Assembly (NCBI GenBank): GCA_003246625.1
Contig: QJZR01000007.1
Location: 1-64,000 of the forward strand
Direction: 5' to 3'
DNA: 64,000 nt
Origin: Alphaproteobacteria bacterium
Lineage (GTDB): Bacteria; Pseudomonadota; Alphaproteobacteria; Rhodospirillales; Rhodospirillaceae
A program made the position numbers and the translations under genes. How positions within the stretch are numbered: position 1 is the stretch's first letter; every line of letters begins with the position of its first letter. Below, piece by piece: positions 24,176 to 33,114 of the stretch. The notes under the pieces are model-generated. The model worked only from the letters and a program-made list of their open reading frames with translations. It did not search any database and was not told where the DNA came from.

Positions 24176-27100
24176 TCAAGGCCGGTCGTCCACCGGCAGG
24201 CGGACCACGAAGGCCGCGCCCTGGGCCACGGAGTCGTCGAGGAAGATCTGCCCGCCGTGCTTCTTCACCACGATGTCCTGGCAGATCGAAAGCCCCTGGC
24301 CGGTGCCCTTGCCCACCCCCTTGGTGGTGAAGAAGGGGTCGAAGATGCGGTCGCGCAGGGCCTTCGGCACCCCGGGGCCGTCGTCGGCGACGCGGATTTC
24401 CAGCCGGTCGCCGTCCAGGCGGGTGCTGATCCGGATCACCCCCAGGGCGCCCGCCTTGACCTCGGCGATGGCGTGGGCGGCGTTGACGATCAGGTTCAGC
24501 AGCACCTGGTTGATGTCGGCGGGGAAGCACATGATCTTCGGCAGGTCGGGGGCGAAATCGGTTTCCAGCCGGGCGACGTGCTTCCATTCGTTGCGGCAGA
24601 CGGTGGCGGTGCTGTCGATCGCGGCGTTGATGTCGATGCCGATCTTGGCGGCGCCGCCGGGGTGCGAGAAATCCTTCATCGAGTGGACGATGTGGATGAC
24701 GTGGCCGACGCCCTGCAACGCCTGGTCGATGGCGTCGGGATAGTCTTCGAGAAGCTCGGCGACGTCGTGGTCGCGGTACGCTTCCTCGGCGGATTCCGGG
24801 GGCAGGGCCGCCTTCAACTGGTCCAGGGTGGCGACGATGTCGGGGAAGGTGTCCTGGATGTAGTGCAGGTTGTCGCCGACGTACTGGATCGGGGTGTTGA
24901 TCTCGTGCGCGATGCCCGCCGCCAGTTGACCGACGCTGGCCAGGCGCGAGGCCTGCAACGCCTCGCGCTGGGCTTCCTTCAACGCCTCGATGCCGCGGAA
25001 CGAAATCACCGCGATGCGGCTTCTTCCGTCTTGTTCCAGCGGCGCGGCGGCGAAGGCGACCGGCAGTCTGCGGCCGTCGGCGGCGACGAACACCGCGTCG
25101 TCGGTGGAAACCGTTTCGCCGCCGACGATGACGCGGCGCAGGGGGCCGTTGGCGAAGGCGACGGCGCCGTCGTCCGTCTCCAGGGTCAGCACTTCGTCGA
25201 GGGCGCGTTCCAGCAGCACCTCGGCGTCCAGCCAGCGGTGCGCCGAGGGATTGGCGAAGGCGATGACGCCGTAGGCGTCGACCAGCAGCACCCCCTCGAA
25301 CAGGCTGGAGGTGATGCCGAGCAGACGTTGGCGGCTTTCCTGCAACGCCTGGTCGATCTTGGCGCGGGCGTCGATTTCCGCCAGAAGCTCGCGGGTGCGT
25401 TCGGCGACCTGCTGTTCCAGGACCTTCTGGTGGTTGGCCACGCCCTCTTCGTAGCGTTTGCGCAGGGAAACGTCGCGGAAGACCAGCACCGCGCCGGCGA
25501 AGTGCTGGTCCTCGCAGATCGGGGTCAGGATGTATTCGGCGGTGAAGGGGCTGCCGTCGGCGCGGTGGCAGGCGCATTCGTCGGCCGTCGACTGCGCGCA
25601 GCGCAGGGGGAAACCGGGCAGGTCGGGGGCGCGCAGGGCCTCGCCGAAGGGACGGCCCTCCATCTCCTCGGGGGCGACGCCCAGCATCCGTGCCGCCGCC
25701 GAATTGGCGAAGCCGACCCGGCCCTCGGTGTCGATGCCGACGATGCCGTCGCCCGCCGCGCCGAGGATCAGTTCGTAACGGGATTTCAGGCGTTCCAGTT
25801 CCGCCTCGCGCGCCTTCAGCGCGGTGACGTCGGTGCGGATGCCGACGACGCCGCCGTCGCGGGTGCGGTTCTCGCGGTTGATCAGCCAACTGCCGTCGGC
25901 CATGCGTTGCAGCGAGGCGCTGCCGTCGGCAAGGCGGTGGATGCGCAGCCGGTCCTTGAGGAAACGGTCCAGCGCCGCCCCCTCGTAGCCATAGAAGCCG
26001 CGTTCGGAGACGTGTGCGACGATGTCGGCGAAGGGGCGACCGATAATGAAGGCGTCCTCGATGCCGGGGAACATCGCCCGCAGGCGGGAATTGGCCAGGA
26101 CCAGGCGGTCGTCGGCGTCGTAAAGGGCGAAACCCTCGCTGATCGCCTCGATGGCGTCGCCCAGTTGCTGTTCCGCCTTGCGGGCGCGGCGTTCGGCTTC
26201 CACCTCGCGCGAGATGGTGGCGCGGATGTTGTCCAGCCCGGCGCGCACGTCGGAGACATGGGCCAGCACGCCCTCGATCTCGCTGGCGAGTTCCGGGCTC
26301 GCTCCCAGGTGCTGGGTGAGGCGGCGGGTGATGTCGGCGCGCAGGCGGTTGACGATTTCCAGGCGGTGCAGGCGGCGGCGGGTGAAATAGGTGTGGAAGC
26401 GGGCGTAGTGCACGGGGAAGCGGTCGACGAAGTCGTCGGCGACCGGGCCGTCCGCCGCGTCGAAGAAGGCGACGGCGGTCAGGGTCTGGTTGATGTTGAT
26501 GCCGAGAAGCTCGCCGAAGGTGGAGAACCCCGCCGCCGGGCAGGGCCACAACCCGCGCAGGCGGTCCAGGTTCGCCCCGTTGTTCAGCCGCCGCAGGATG
26601 CAGTCGTTGAGGATCACCGCCAGGGGCCGGGGCTTGCCGGACAGGAAGGCGGCGACGTCGGCCCGGGTTTGCGCGGCGAAGTCGGTGGCCTCCAGCAGCA
26701 GCAGCTCGTCGCCCTGGTTGACGTCGCAGAAAAAGCGCAGGCGGCCGTTGTCGTGGTCGATGTGCGCCACCGAGCGGACGAAGATCTCGCCGTCCAGTTC
26801 GATGCCGAAGGTCAGACCGGTCAGTGCCTCGGAAAGGTGGATGGCGTCGGTGCCCAGGGAGTGAGCGAGGAATTCGATGGCGGGCCGCGCGGTGTCGTCG
26901 GCGGGGTCGAGCAGGGCGGAAACGCTGCGCGTCGCGGGGTCGGCGTCGACGACGACGAAGGACTTGCCGGTCTTGCGGAAGTTCTGGCTTTTCAGCGCGC
27001 CATAGCGTTTGCCGGGGGCCAGCTTGACGAAGGCGATCACCGCGTGGCCGGTCAGCACCTTTTGCCCGTCGAACAGCCAGGTGCCGGAAAAGTCCAGCTT

Positions 27101-27676
27101 GCCGCCCGCCGAGCCGCCGACGAACAGGCAGGGGAAGCGGCCGCTGCGGTAGACCGCCTCCATCAGGTGGTCCTCGCCGCCGGACAACCCGTCGCAGAAG
27201 GCCAGCGCCAGGGTGTCGTCGGCGTCGATGGCGAACGGCAGCTCGACGCGCTCCAGGTCGGCATGAATCGCCCCGACCCGGTCGCCGTCCGCGTGCAGGT
27301 CGACGGTGCGTACCGCGGCGGTCAGAAGTTCGGCGGAAAACACCTGTACCGTCAGGTTGGGGTGCGCCGGGTCCAGCGGATGATAAAGGGGGGCGTCGGC
27401 GGACAGCGCGCACAGTTCGCCCGCCGTGGTCATCGCCACCACCGGGGTGCCTCCGGCCAGGGCGGCCAGCCGCCGTGCCGTCGCCGCGAAGTCGAGGAAG
27501 GGGGAGACGAAGGCGATCGCCAGCGCGGCGGGGGTGTCCCGGAAACGGAAGGCCCCTGCGTCGAGGGCGGAAAATCCGCCGTCGTCGAGGATGACGCGTA
27601 CCAGATCGGACGACTGCACCACCGCCGGATCTCCCCCCGTAGAAGTTGTTCTTCCCTCCACCTCAGACTCGCACAT
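24176..27676 (-). CDS. FIST-PAS sensor histidine kinase
   Basis: The 1166-aa product begins with a FIST N/C sensory pair (about 40-400; FVGGSAGGKLDFSGT near 190 and GFSTFGELLGININQT near 390), followed by a linker coiled coil and three PAS domains (about 500-600, 635-745, 800-900). The HisKA-type phosphoacceptor is in LAAGIAHEINTPIQYVGDN, and the ATPase has N (LIVNAAHAIAE), G1 (VADDGPGVP), F (FDPFFTTKG) and G2 (GTGQGL) boxes. There are no membrane segments, so it is cytosolic. FIST domains are thought to sense small ligands such as amino acids. The INTPIQYVGDNL form marks the family of kinases often paired with separate response regulators; none is adjacent. Confidence 0.9.
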   Translation of the reverse strand: MCESEVEGRTTSTGGDPAVVQSSDLVRVILDDGGFSALDAGAFRFRDTPAALAIAFVSPFLDFAATARRLAALAGGTPVVAMTTAGELCALSADAPLYHPLDPAHPNLTVQVFSAELLTAAVRTVDLHADGDRVGAIHADLERVELPFAIDADDTLALAFCDGLSGGEDHLMEAVYRSGRFPCLFVGGSAGGKLDFSGTWLFDGQKVLTGHAVIAFVKLAPGKRYGALKSQNFRKTGKSFVVVDADPATRSVSALLDPADDTARPAIEFLAHSLGTDAIHLSEALTGLTFGIELDGEIFVRSVAHIDHDNGRLRFFCDVNQGDELLLLEATDFAAQTRADVAAFLSGKPRPLAVILNDCILRRLNNGANLDRLRGLWPCPAAGFSTFGELLGININQTLTAVAFFDAADGPVADDFVDRFPVHYARFHTYFTRRRLHRLEIVNRLRADITRRLTQHLGASPELASEIEGVLAHVSDVRAGLDNIRATISREVEAERRARKAEQQLGDAIEAISEGFALYDADDRLVLANSRLRAMFPGIEDAFIIGRPFADIVAHVSERGFYGYEGAALDRFLKDRLRIHRLADGSASLQRMADGSWLINRENRTRDGGVVGIRTDVTALKAREAELERLKSRYELILGAAGDGIVGIDTEGRVGFANSAAARMLGVAPEEMEGRPFGEALRAPDLPGFPLRCAQSTADECACHRADGSPFTAEYILTPICEDQHFAGAVLVFRDVSLRKRYEEGVANHQKVLEQQVAERTRELLAEIDARAKIDQALQESRQRLLGITSSLFEGVLLVDAYGVIAFANPSAHRWLDAEVLLERALDEVLTLETDDGAVAFANGPLRRVIVGGETVSTDDAVFVAADGRRLPVAFAAAPLEQDGRSRIAVISFRGIEALKEAQREALQASRLASVGQLAAGIAHEINTPIQYVGDNLHYIQDTFPDIVATLDQLKAALPPESAEEAYRDHDVAELLEDYPDAIDQALQGVGHVIHIVHSMKDFSHPGGAAKIGIDINAAIDSTATVCRNEWKHVARLETDFAPDLPKIMCFPADINQVLLNLIVNAAHAIAEVKAGALGVIRISTRLDGDRLEIRVADDGPGVPKALRDRIFDPFFTTKGVGKGTGQGLSICQDIVVKKHGGQIFLDDSVAQGAAFVVRLPVDDRP

Positions 27677-27695
27677 GGTGCGTTCGGCGGCAAAG

Positions 27696-28598
27696 TCAAA
27701 GTGCGGATGCCGCCGCCCGTTCCCACAGCCGTTGCACTTCCCTGCGGCCGCGTTCGGCGGCGCGGTAGAGGCGGATGTTCAGCGTCATCACCAGGCGGTC
27801 GCCGCCGCTTTGCACCAGGGAGCCCTCGGCGAGTTCGCGGCGGATCGCGCTTTCCGGCAACCAGGCCAGGCCCTGCTGTTGCAGCGCCGCGGCCTTGAGC
27901 GCTTCGGACATCGAGTTTTCGTAGCAGAAGTCGAGCTTTCCCGAGAGGTCCTCGCGGTCTACCACCTTTTGCACGATGCGGCCGAGAAAGCTGTCCGGCG
28001 TGTAGCAGAGATAAGGCAACGCGTCCCCCGCCGCGTCGATGTCGTAAAGCGGGCGCCCGGCGGCGTCCGGCGCGCAGACCGGCAGGATGCGGTCGTTCGC
28101 CAGGCGCAGCGACGGATAGCGGCTGATGTCCACGGCGGTGGGCACGATCGGATGGCTGTAGCAGAGCATCAGGTCGCAGGCCCCCGCGGTCACCGCTTCG
28201 ATGCAGTCGTGCACGTTCGTCGCCGCCATGCGCGTCTTGAGGGGACCGAGATTTTCCTCAAGCCCGCGCAGCCAGGCGGGGAAGAAGCTCAGGGCCAGGG
28301 TATGCAGCGCGGTGAACGAGATCACCGCGCCGTGCGTCGGGGTGCGGCCCAGGGCTTCCTCGCGCGCTTCCGCCAGTTCGCGCACCAGATCCGCGGCGGC
28401 GGCGCGGAAGGCGGTGCCCGCCGGAGTCAGCGTTACCGGATAGACGCTGCGGTCGACCAGGCTGGTCCCCACCCAGATTTCAAGGTTGCGGATGCGGCGG
28501 CTGAACGCCGACTGGGTGACGTTGCGGGCCTCCGCGGCGCGCGAGAAGTTGAAGGTGACGGAGAGGGCGAGGAAGTCCTCCAGCCAGTCGAGTTCCAT
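27696..28598 (-). CDS. LysR-family regulator, HypT/YjiE-like subgroup
   Basis: The 300-aa product has an N-terminal winged helix (FNFSRAAEARNVTQSAFSRRIRNLE, 16-40) and a LysR effector domain. The stretches LPYLCYTPDSFLGRIV and ENSMSEALKAAALQQQGLAWLPE closely recall the E. coli HypT (YjiE) pattern. In E. coli HypT responds to hypochlorite; here its place opposite a racemase and an amino acid importer suggests control of amino acid use. It is divergent from the racemase gene, with a LysR box in between. Confidence 0.88.
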   Translation of the reverse strand: MELDWLEDFLALSVTFNFSRAAEARNVTQSAFSRRIRNLEIWVGTSLVDRSVYPVTLTPAGTAFRAAAADLVRELAEAREEALGRTPTHGAVISFTALHTLALSFFPAWLRGLEENLGPLKTRMAATNVHDCIEAVTAGACDLMLCYSHPIVPTAVDISRYPSLRLANDRILPVCAPDAAGRPLYDIDAAGDALPYLCYTPDSFLGRIVQKVVDREDLSGKLDFCYENSMSEALKAAALQQQGLAWLPESAIRRELAEGSLVQSGGDRLVMTLNIRLYRAAERGRREVQRLWERAAASAL

Positions 28599-28644
28599 GG
28601 GATTCCTCCGGGTGATCGCGGCAATGGGCTATATTATAGGCATA

Positions 28645-28665
28645 ACTATTCCAAAAAAGCATAGT
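28645..28665. promoter_or_regulatory. LysR box ACTAT-N11-ATAGT before the racemase operon
   Basis: An inverted repeat with 5-bp arms has exactly 11 bases between T28649 and A28661, fitting T-N11-A. It lies in the 150-bp divergent region between the HypT-like regulator and the racemase gene, inside an AT-rich stretch suitable for promoters. Confidence 0.55.
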
Positions 28666-28748
28666 CGATGGCAAATCGGCATTGGACCCGGCGCGACGGA
28701 CGCAGCCATGCTGTCCCGGTTCCAGTCATTTGCCGCGGGAGACGATAC

Positions 28749-29477
28749 ATGCTTGGCGTCCTTGGAGGGATGGGTCCGTTGGCCACCGTCGATTTTCTGG
28801 CGAAGCTGGTGGCGGCTACCGAGGCCGCCACCGACCAGCAGCACATTCCGGTGGTGGTGCGTTCGGTGCCGCAGATTCCCGACCGCTCCGCCTGCATCAT
28901 GAAGGGCGGGGAAAGCCCGTTGCCCGCCCTGCGTCTCGGCATGCGGGAACTGGCCCGCGCCGGGGCGACGGCGGTGGCGATTCCCTGCAACACCGCGCAC
29001 CATTGGGCCGATTCGCTAAGCTCTCCGGATTTGCCGCCGATCCTGCATATCGTCGACGCGGTGGCCGAGCGTTTGGAGCGGATTCTGCCCGGCGGCGGGG
29101 CGATCGCGGTGCTGTCCACCGAGGGCACGCACACCGCCCGCGTTTACGAACATCGGTTGGATGGCGCGCGTTGGCCGATCCTGTCCGCCTCGGCGGCGGA
29201 GATGGCGGCGGTGGGGTACGGCATCGTCCAGGTCAAGGCCGGGCGGATCGACGCCGCGCGGCAAATTTTCCAGCAGCAGGTGGACCGGCTGCGCGCCCGT
29301 GGCGCGGCGGCGATCGTTCTGGCCTGCACCGAAATTCCGGCGGTCTTGCCGGGCGGCGATTCGACGGTGATCGACGCGACCGATGCCTTGGCCTGTCGGT
29401 GCGTGCGGTGGTTCCGGGAAACCTATCGCGGGTTTTCCCCGAACGAAGGCGAGTCGGCGCACCGCATCGCGTCCTAG
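28749..29477 (+). CDS. Aspartate/glutamate racemase family protein
   Basis: The 242-aa product starts MLGVLGGMGPLATVDF, the typical glycine-rich N-terminus of aspartate racemases (YgeA-like). Both catalytic cysteines are visible: C80 in AIPCNTAHHW and C193 in VLACTEIP. The reaction is cofactor-independent interconversion of L- and D-amino acid (Asp or Glu). I start at the ATG at 28749, since the ORF-track GTG at 28668 adds a non-conserved leader that overlaps the operator region. The ABC importer genes follow, so it probably works on an imported amino acid. Confidence 0.88.
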   Translation: MLGVLGGMGPLATVDFLAKLVAATEAATDQQHIPVVVRSVPQIPDRSACIMKGGESPLPALRLGMRELARAGATAVAIPCNTAHHWADSLSSPDLPPILHIVDAVAERLERILPGGGAIAVLSTEGTHTARVYEHRLDGARWPILSASAAEMAAVGYGIVQVKAGRIDAARQIFQQQVDRLRARGAAAIVLACTEIPAVLPGGDSTVIDATDALACRCVRWFRETYRGFSPNEGESAHRIAS

Positions 29478-29537
29478 GACGCCCGCGATATCCGGGCGAG
29501 TGGGTTTTGAAAACAACGGAACAGGAAGGTGACGATC

Positions 29538-30344
29538 ATGAAGAAGTTTTTGATGCCGGCCCTGGCGATGGCCGTGGCCCTGACCGCCGGGTCCGTCGCG
29601 GCCAAGGCGGACGTGTTGGACAAGGTGAAGGAAAAGGGCGTTCTGGTGGTCGGGGTGAAGACCGACTACAAGCCGTTCGGTTTCCGCTCTCCCGATGGGT
29701 CGATCATCGGCATCGAGCCCGAGCTCGCCGCCGACGTGGCGAAGCGCCTCAAGGTGAAGCTGGAACTGGTTCCGGTGATCTCGTCCAACCGCATGGAGTT
29801 CCTGAAGCAGGGCAAGATCGACCTGATGATCGCGACCATGTCGGACAAGCCCGAACGCCGCGAACAGGTGCAGTTCATCGAACCGCTCTACTATTCCGAC
29901 GCGGTCAACATCCTGATGTCGAAGAAGGTCAAGGTCACCGCCTGGAAGCAGCTTAAGGACGCGCCGATCTGCGGTTCCACCGGGACCTTCTACAACAAGC
30001 CGGTGGAATCCGAATACGGCGCCAAGATCGTCGCCTTCGACGGCACGGAAAAGCCGCTGGCGGCCCTCAAGCAGGGCAATTGCGTCGGCTTTCTTTACGA
30101 CCAGAGCCTCGTCCAGGCGAAGCTGACCGAACCGGAATGGTCCGCCGACTACGCCATGCCCTTGCCCTCGATCATGGAGACGCCGTGGGCGATGGCGGTG
30201 GCCAAGGGCGAGGACCGCTTCGCCAAATTCATGAGCGACGTCACCAAGGACTGGATGAAGTCCGGCGCCATCGTCGCCCTGGAAAAGAAGTATGGCATCG
30301 CGCCCACCGCCTACAGCCAGCGCATGCACGCGCAGTTCAAGTAA
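29538..30344 (+). CDS. Polar amino acid ABC transporter, substrate-binding protein
   Basis: The 268-aa product has a signal peptide (MKKFLMPALAMAVALTAG... AKA) and the SBP family 3 fold: VLVVGVKTDYKPFGF, GIEPELAADVAKRLKV, and KIDLMIATMSDKPERREQVQF. It should bind an amino acid in the periplasm. The ATG at 29538 follows AGGAAGG; the ORF-track GTG is three codons earlier. It begins the importer set. An intercistronic hairpin after it may protect this part of the mRNA. Confidence 0.93.
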   Translation: MKKFLMPALAMAVALTAGSVAAKADVLDKVKEKGVLVVGVKTDYKPFGFRSPDGSIIGIEPELAADVAKRLKVKLELVPVISSNRMEFLKQGKIDLMIATMSDKPERREQVQFIEPLYYSDAVNILMSKKVKVTAWKQLKDAPICGSTGTFYNKPVESEYGAKIVAFDGTEKPLAALKQGNCVGFLYDQSLVQAKLTEPEWSADYAMPLPSIMETPWAMAVAKGEDRFAKFMSDVTKDWMKSGAIVALEKKYGIAPTAYSQRMHAQFK

Positions 30345-30359
30345 GCCGCGATCCGTTTC

Positions 30360-30382
30360 GGCCCCGCTTTCGCGGCGGGGCC
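30360..30382 (+). other. Intercistronic hairpin after the binding-protein gene
   Basis: GGCCCCGC and GCGGGGCC form an 8-bp stem with a 7-base loop between the binding-protein gene and the first permease, with no T-run. Such hairpins commonly stabilise the upstream mRNA, giving more binding protein than permease. Confidence 0.5.
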
Positions 30383-30416
30383 GGCGCGCCGCCGCGACGA
30401 CGAAGGAGACGCCTCC

Positions 30417-31157
30417 GTGCTTGCCGAATGGTTCCGCGAACTCTATCGCCTGACCGGCATCAATCTGACGATCTTTACCGATTCCTTCGATCAGGCGTTG
30501 TTCCTGCGCGGTCTCGGGACGACGGTGAGCCTGTCGGTGATCTGTCTTTCCCTGTCCCTGCTGATCGGCGTCCTGGGGGCCTGGTGGCAGGCCTCGCGCA
30601 TTCCTCTGGTGCGGGCCTTGGTCAAGGGGTTCGTCGTGGTGTTCCGCACCACGCCGCCGCTGGTGCAGATCTATTTCTTCTATTTCGGGCTGGGGGCGAT
30701 TCTGCCCAGGGTGCCGAACGCGTTCGGCGTGATGCAGCCGATGGTCGGCAATACCCAGTGGGCGATCCTGTCGCTGGCCCTGTTCGCCGGGGCCTTCAAC
30801 ATCGAGATTTTCCGCTCCGGGATCGAGGCGGTGCCGCGTTCCACCATCGAGGCGGCGGAGTCCCTGGGCTTTTCCCGTTCCCTTATTTTCTTCGACGTGG
30901 TGCTGCCCCTGGCCTTCCGCGTCTGCCTGCCCGCCCTCAACAACAATCTGGTCAACTTGGTGAAGACCACCACCCTGGCCTACGCCATCGCGGTTCCGGA
31001 AACCCTTTATGCCGCGCAGCAGATCTGGACCGACGCGTCCAACGTGCCGGAAATGATGACGGTTCTGCTGATCACCTATGTCGCGTTGGTCGGCGTCCTG
31101 GTCGCGGCGGTGCGCCGCATCGAGGCGAAACTGGCGATTCCGGGAGGAATGCGATGA
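30417..31157 (+). CDS. Polar amino acid ABC transporter permease 1
   Basis: The 246-aa product has about five membrane helices and the HisM/GlnP-type signature (FFRTTPPLVQIYFFYFG-like VVFRTTPPLVQIYF near 75; EAAESLGFSRSLIFFDVVLP near 142 is the EAA loop that contacts the ATPase). GTG start with GAAGGAGA upstream. It overlaps permease 2 by 4 bp. Confidence 0.93.
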   Translation: MLAEWFRELYRLTGINLTIFTDSFDQALFLRGLGTTVSLSVICLSLSLLIGVLGAWWQASRIPLVRALVKGFVVVFRTTPPLVQIYFFYFGLGAILPRVPNAFGVMQPMVGNTQWAILSLALFAGAFNIEIFRSGIEAVPRSTIEAAESLGFSRSLIFFDVVLPLAFRVCLPALNNNLVNLVKTTTLAYAIAVPETLYAAQQIWTDASNVPEMMTVLLITYVALVGVLVAAVRRIEAKLAIPGGMR

Positions 31158-31918
31158 AGAAGCTTTCCGCCCTGGCGCTGCTTTTCGCGTTTTGTGCGTG
31201 CCTGCCCGGCGAGGCGTTCGCCGCCGACGGCGGGCGCCCATCGATCCTGGGGGCGCTGTGGAAGTGGGCGCCGCTGTTGCTGTCCGGTTTTGCCTTCAAT
31301 CTGTTGATTTCCGTGCTGGCGATGGCGCTCGGCACCGTGCTGGGGGCGGTTCTCGGCCTTGGCCTGGTCGCGCCGTCCTCCGGCCTGCGCCGGACCAGCC
31401 ACGCCGCCACGCAGTTCTTCCGCAACGCCCCGTGGCTGGTTCTGCTGTTCTTTTGCATGTACCTGATGCCGTTCGAATTCGTCGTCGGCGGCGCGGTGGT
31501 GCCCTTTCCGGGCTGGGTGAAGGCGGTGATCGGCTTCGCCCTGCCGGTGATGGCCAACACCGCCGAGATCGTGCGCGGCGCGGTGCAGTCGATTCCCCCG
31601 GCGCAGTGGGAGGCGGCGGAGTCCCTGTCCTTCACCCGCCGGCAGACCCTGTGGATGGTGATCCTGCCGCAGTGCGTGAAGCGGATGCTGCCGTCCTGGA
31701 TGAACCTGTATTCCCTGGTCACCATGGCGACGTCGCTCGCCTCGGTGGTCGGCGTCTCCGAGATGCTGACCCTGACCGCCGACGCACTGGCCGCCGAGGG
31801 CGGACGCACCGACTTGATGGCGCCGTTCTACGGCTTCGTCCTCTTTTGCTTCTTCGTCTATTGCTATCCGATCGGCGTGTGGACCCGCCGGTTGGAGGCC
31901 CGATACGCGGTGAAATGA
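31154..31918 (+). CDS. Polar amino acid ABC transporter permease 2
   Basis: The 254-aa product has an N-terminal hydrophobic segment ending FAADGGRP, which could be a cleaved or uncleaved signal. The membrane domain follows, with FFRNAPWLVLLFF near 95 and the EAA loop EAAESLSFTRRQTLWMVILP near 155. I start at ATGAAGAAGCTTTCC (31154) with GGAGGAAT before it; the longer ORF-track version is a shadow of the upstream genes. Pairs with permease 1 as a heterodimer. Confidence 0.92.
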   Translation: MKKLSALALLFAFCACLPGEAFAADGGRPSILGALWKWAPLLLSGFAFNLLISVLAMALGTVLGAVLGLGLVAPSSGLRRTSHAATQFFRNAPWLVLLFFCMYLMPFEFVVGGAVVPFPGWVKAVIGFALPVMANTAEIVRGAVQSIPPAQWEAAESLSFTRRQTLWMVILPQCVKRMLPSWMNLYSLVTMATSLASVVGVSEMLTLTADALAAEGGRTDLMAPFYGFVLFCFFVYCYPIGVWTRRLEARYAVK

Positions 31919-31922
31919 GACC

Positions 31923-32702
31923 ATGATCAAAATTCCAAGCACCTTTCCCTCTCCCCCGGCCTGGACCCCCGACCATCCGATCGTCCGCGTCTCCCAGGTC
32001 TACAAATCCTTCGGCGAGACCCAGGTGCTGAAGGGGGTTTCCATGTCGGTGATGAAGGGAGAGGCGGTGTGCATCGTCGGCCCTTCCGGTTCCGGCAAGT
32101 CGACCCTGCTGCGGACGATCAACGCCCTGGTGCCGATCGACGCGGGTTCGGTGGTGGTGGAAGGACAGGAAGTCTGCGATCCGGAGCTCGACAAGCTTCA
32201 GCTGCGGCGCAAGGTCGGCATGGTCTTTCAGCAGTACAACCTGTTCCCGCACATGACCGCGCTTCAGAACGTGATGATCGCGCCGATCAAGGTGCTGGGG
32301 CAGGACAAGGCCGAGGTCGAGGCGCGGGCCCGGGCGCTGTTGCGGAAGGTCCGTCTGGAGGACAAGGCGGACCGTCATCCGGGCGAGCTTTCCGGCGGCC
32401 AGCAGCAACGCGTCGCGATCGCCCGATCCCTGGCGATGACCCCCGACATCATGCTGTTCGACGAGGTCACGGCGGCCCTCGACCCCGAAACGGTGAAGGA
32501 GGTGCTGGTGACCATCCGCGAACTCGCCGAGGAGGGAATGACCTGCCTGCTGGTGACGCATGAAATGGGCTTTGCCCGCGAGGTGGCGGACCATGTCTAC
32601 TTCACCGACCACGGGGTGATCGTCGAGCACGCGCCGCCCGCCCAGTTCTTCGGCGAGGCAAAGGACCCACGCACCCGCGCCTTCCTCAGCCAGGTTCTCT
32701 GA
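31923..32702 (+). CDS. Polar amino acid ABC transporter, ATP-binding protein
   Basis: The 259-aa product shows Walker A GPSGSGKST (about 50-58), the Q loop FQQYNLFPHMT, the ABC signature LSGGQQQRVAIARSLA, Walker B IMLFDEVTAALDPE and the H loop VTHEMGFAREV. It is the GlnQ/HisP type. Normally Walker B has DEPTSALD; here it is DEVTAALD, a common variant in this subfamily. It ends the operon of racemase and importer. Confidence 0.95.
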   Translation: MIKIPSTFPSPPAWTPDHPIVRVSQVYKSFGETQVLKGVSMSVMKGEAVCIVGPSGSGKSTLLRTINALVPIDAGSVVVEGQEVCDPELDKLQLRRKVGMVFQQYNLFPHMTALQNVMIAPIKVLGQDKAEVEARARALLRKVRLEDKADRHPGELSGGQQQRVAIARSLAMTPDIMLFDEVTAALDPETVKEVLVTIRELAEEGMTCLLVTHEMGFAREVADHVYFTDHGVIVEHAPPAQFFGEAKDPRTRAFLSQVL

Positions 32703-32714
32703 ACCGTTCCGCGA

Positions 32715-32756
32715 ACATATACGCTTGACCATATATATGGTCAGGCGTATATGTTT
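32715..32756. promoter_or_regulatory. 42-bp palindromic operator of the arsR operon
   Basis: AACATATACGC...TGACCATATATATGGTCA...GCGTATATGTT is symmetric over 42 bp, with one mismatched pair. It ends 5 bp before the arsR ATG. ArsR-family repressors bind AT-rich 12-2-12-type palindromes overlapping their own promoters, so this is the likely autoregulatory operator. The composition differs sharply from the GC-rich surroundings. Confidence 0.8.
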
Positions 32757-32760
32757 GCCC

Positions 32761-33114
32761 ATGACCGATCCATCCGCCGTCTTCGTCGCCCTGTCCGATC
32801 CCCTGCGCCGCCGCGCCGTGGCGCTGCTGGCCGCGCGGGGCGAGCTTTGCGTCTGCGAGCTGACCTCCGCCCTGGGCGAGGCGCAGCCGAAGGTTTCCCG
32901 CCATCTCGCCCTGTTGCGCGACGCCGGTTTGGCGCGGGTGCGGCGCGACGGGCGATGGATGCTGTATTCCCTCGATCCCGAGCTGCCGGGCTGGGCGGCG
33001 GACGCGGTGGCCGCCGCCGCCGCCGCGCGCGCCGCCGAACCCGAGGCGGCGGAGGACGCGGCCCGCCTGGCCGCCTTCGCCGGACGCCCGGAAGGAGCCT
33101 GTTCCGATGTCTGA
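32761..33114 (+). CDS. ArsR-family metalloregulator
   Basis: The 117-aa product is a winged-helix repressor (CELTSALGEAQPKVSRHLALLRDAGLARVRRDGRW). The metal-sensing motif ELCVCEL gives C30 and C32, as in As(III)-responsive ArsR, and a further Cys lies near the C-terminus (GACSDV). As(III) or a related thiophilic metalloid should release it from DNA. I start at ATGACCGATCCATCC (32761), not 32725, because the earlier start lies within the operator. It overlaps the permease gene by 8 bp. Confidence 0.9.
   Translation: MTDPSAVFVALSDPLRRRAVALLAARGELCVCELTSALGEAQPKVSRHLALLRDAGLARVRRDGRWMLYSLDPELPGWAADAVAAAAAARAAEPEAAEDAARLAAFAGRPEGACSDV

Noticed and set aside
24173-27898. 1241-aa plus-strand ORF
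   Set aside because: Antisense shadow of the FIST-PAS kinase, typical of GC-rich DNA; Gly/Val/Asp/Arg-rich with no domain.
29016-31241. 741-aa minus-strand ORF
   Set aside because: Shadow of the racemase and amino acid importer genes, which carry full family motifs on the plus strand.
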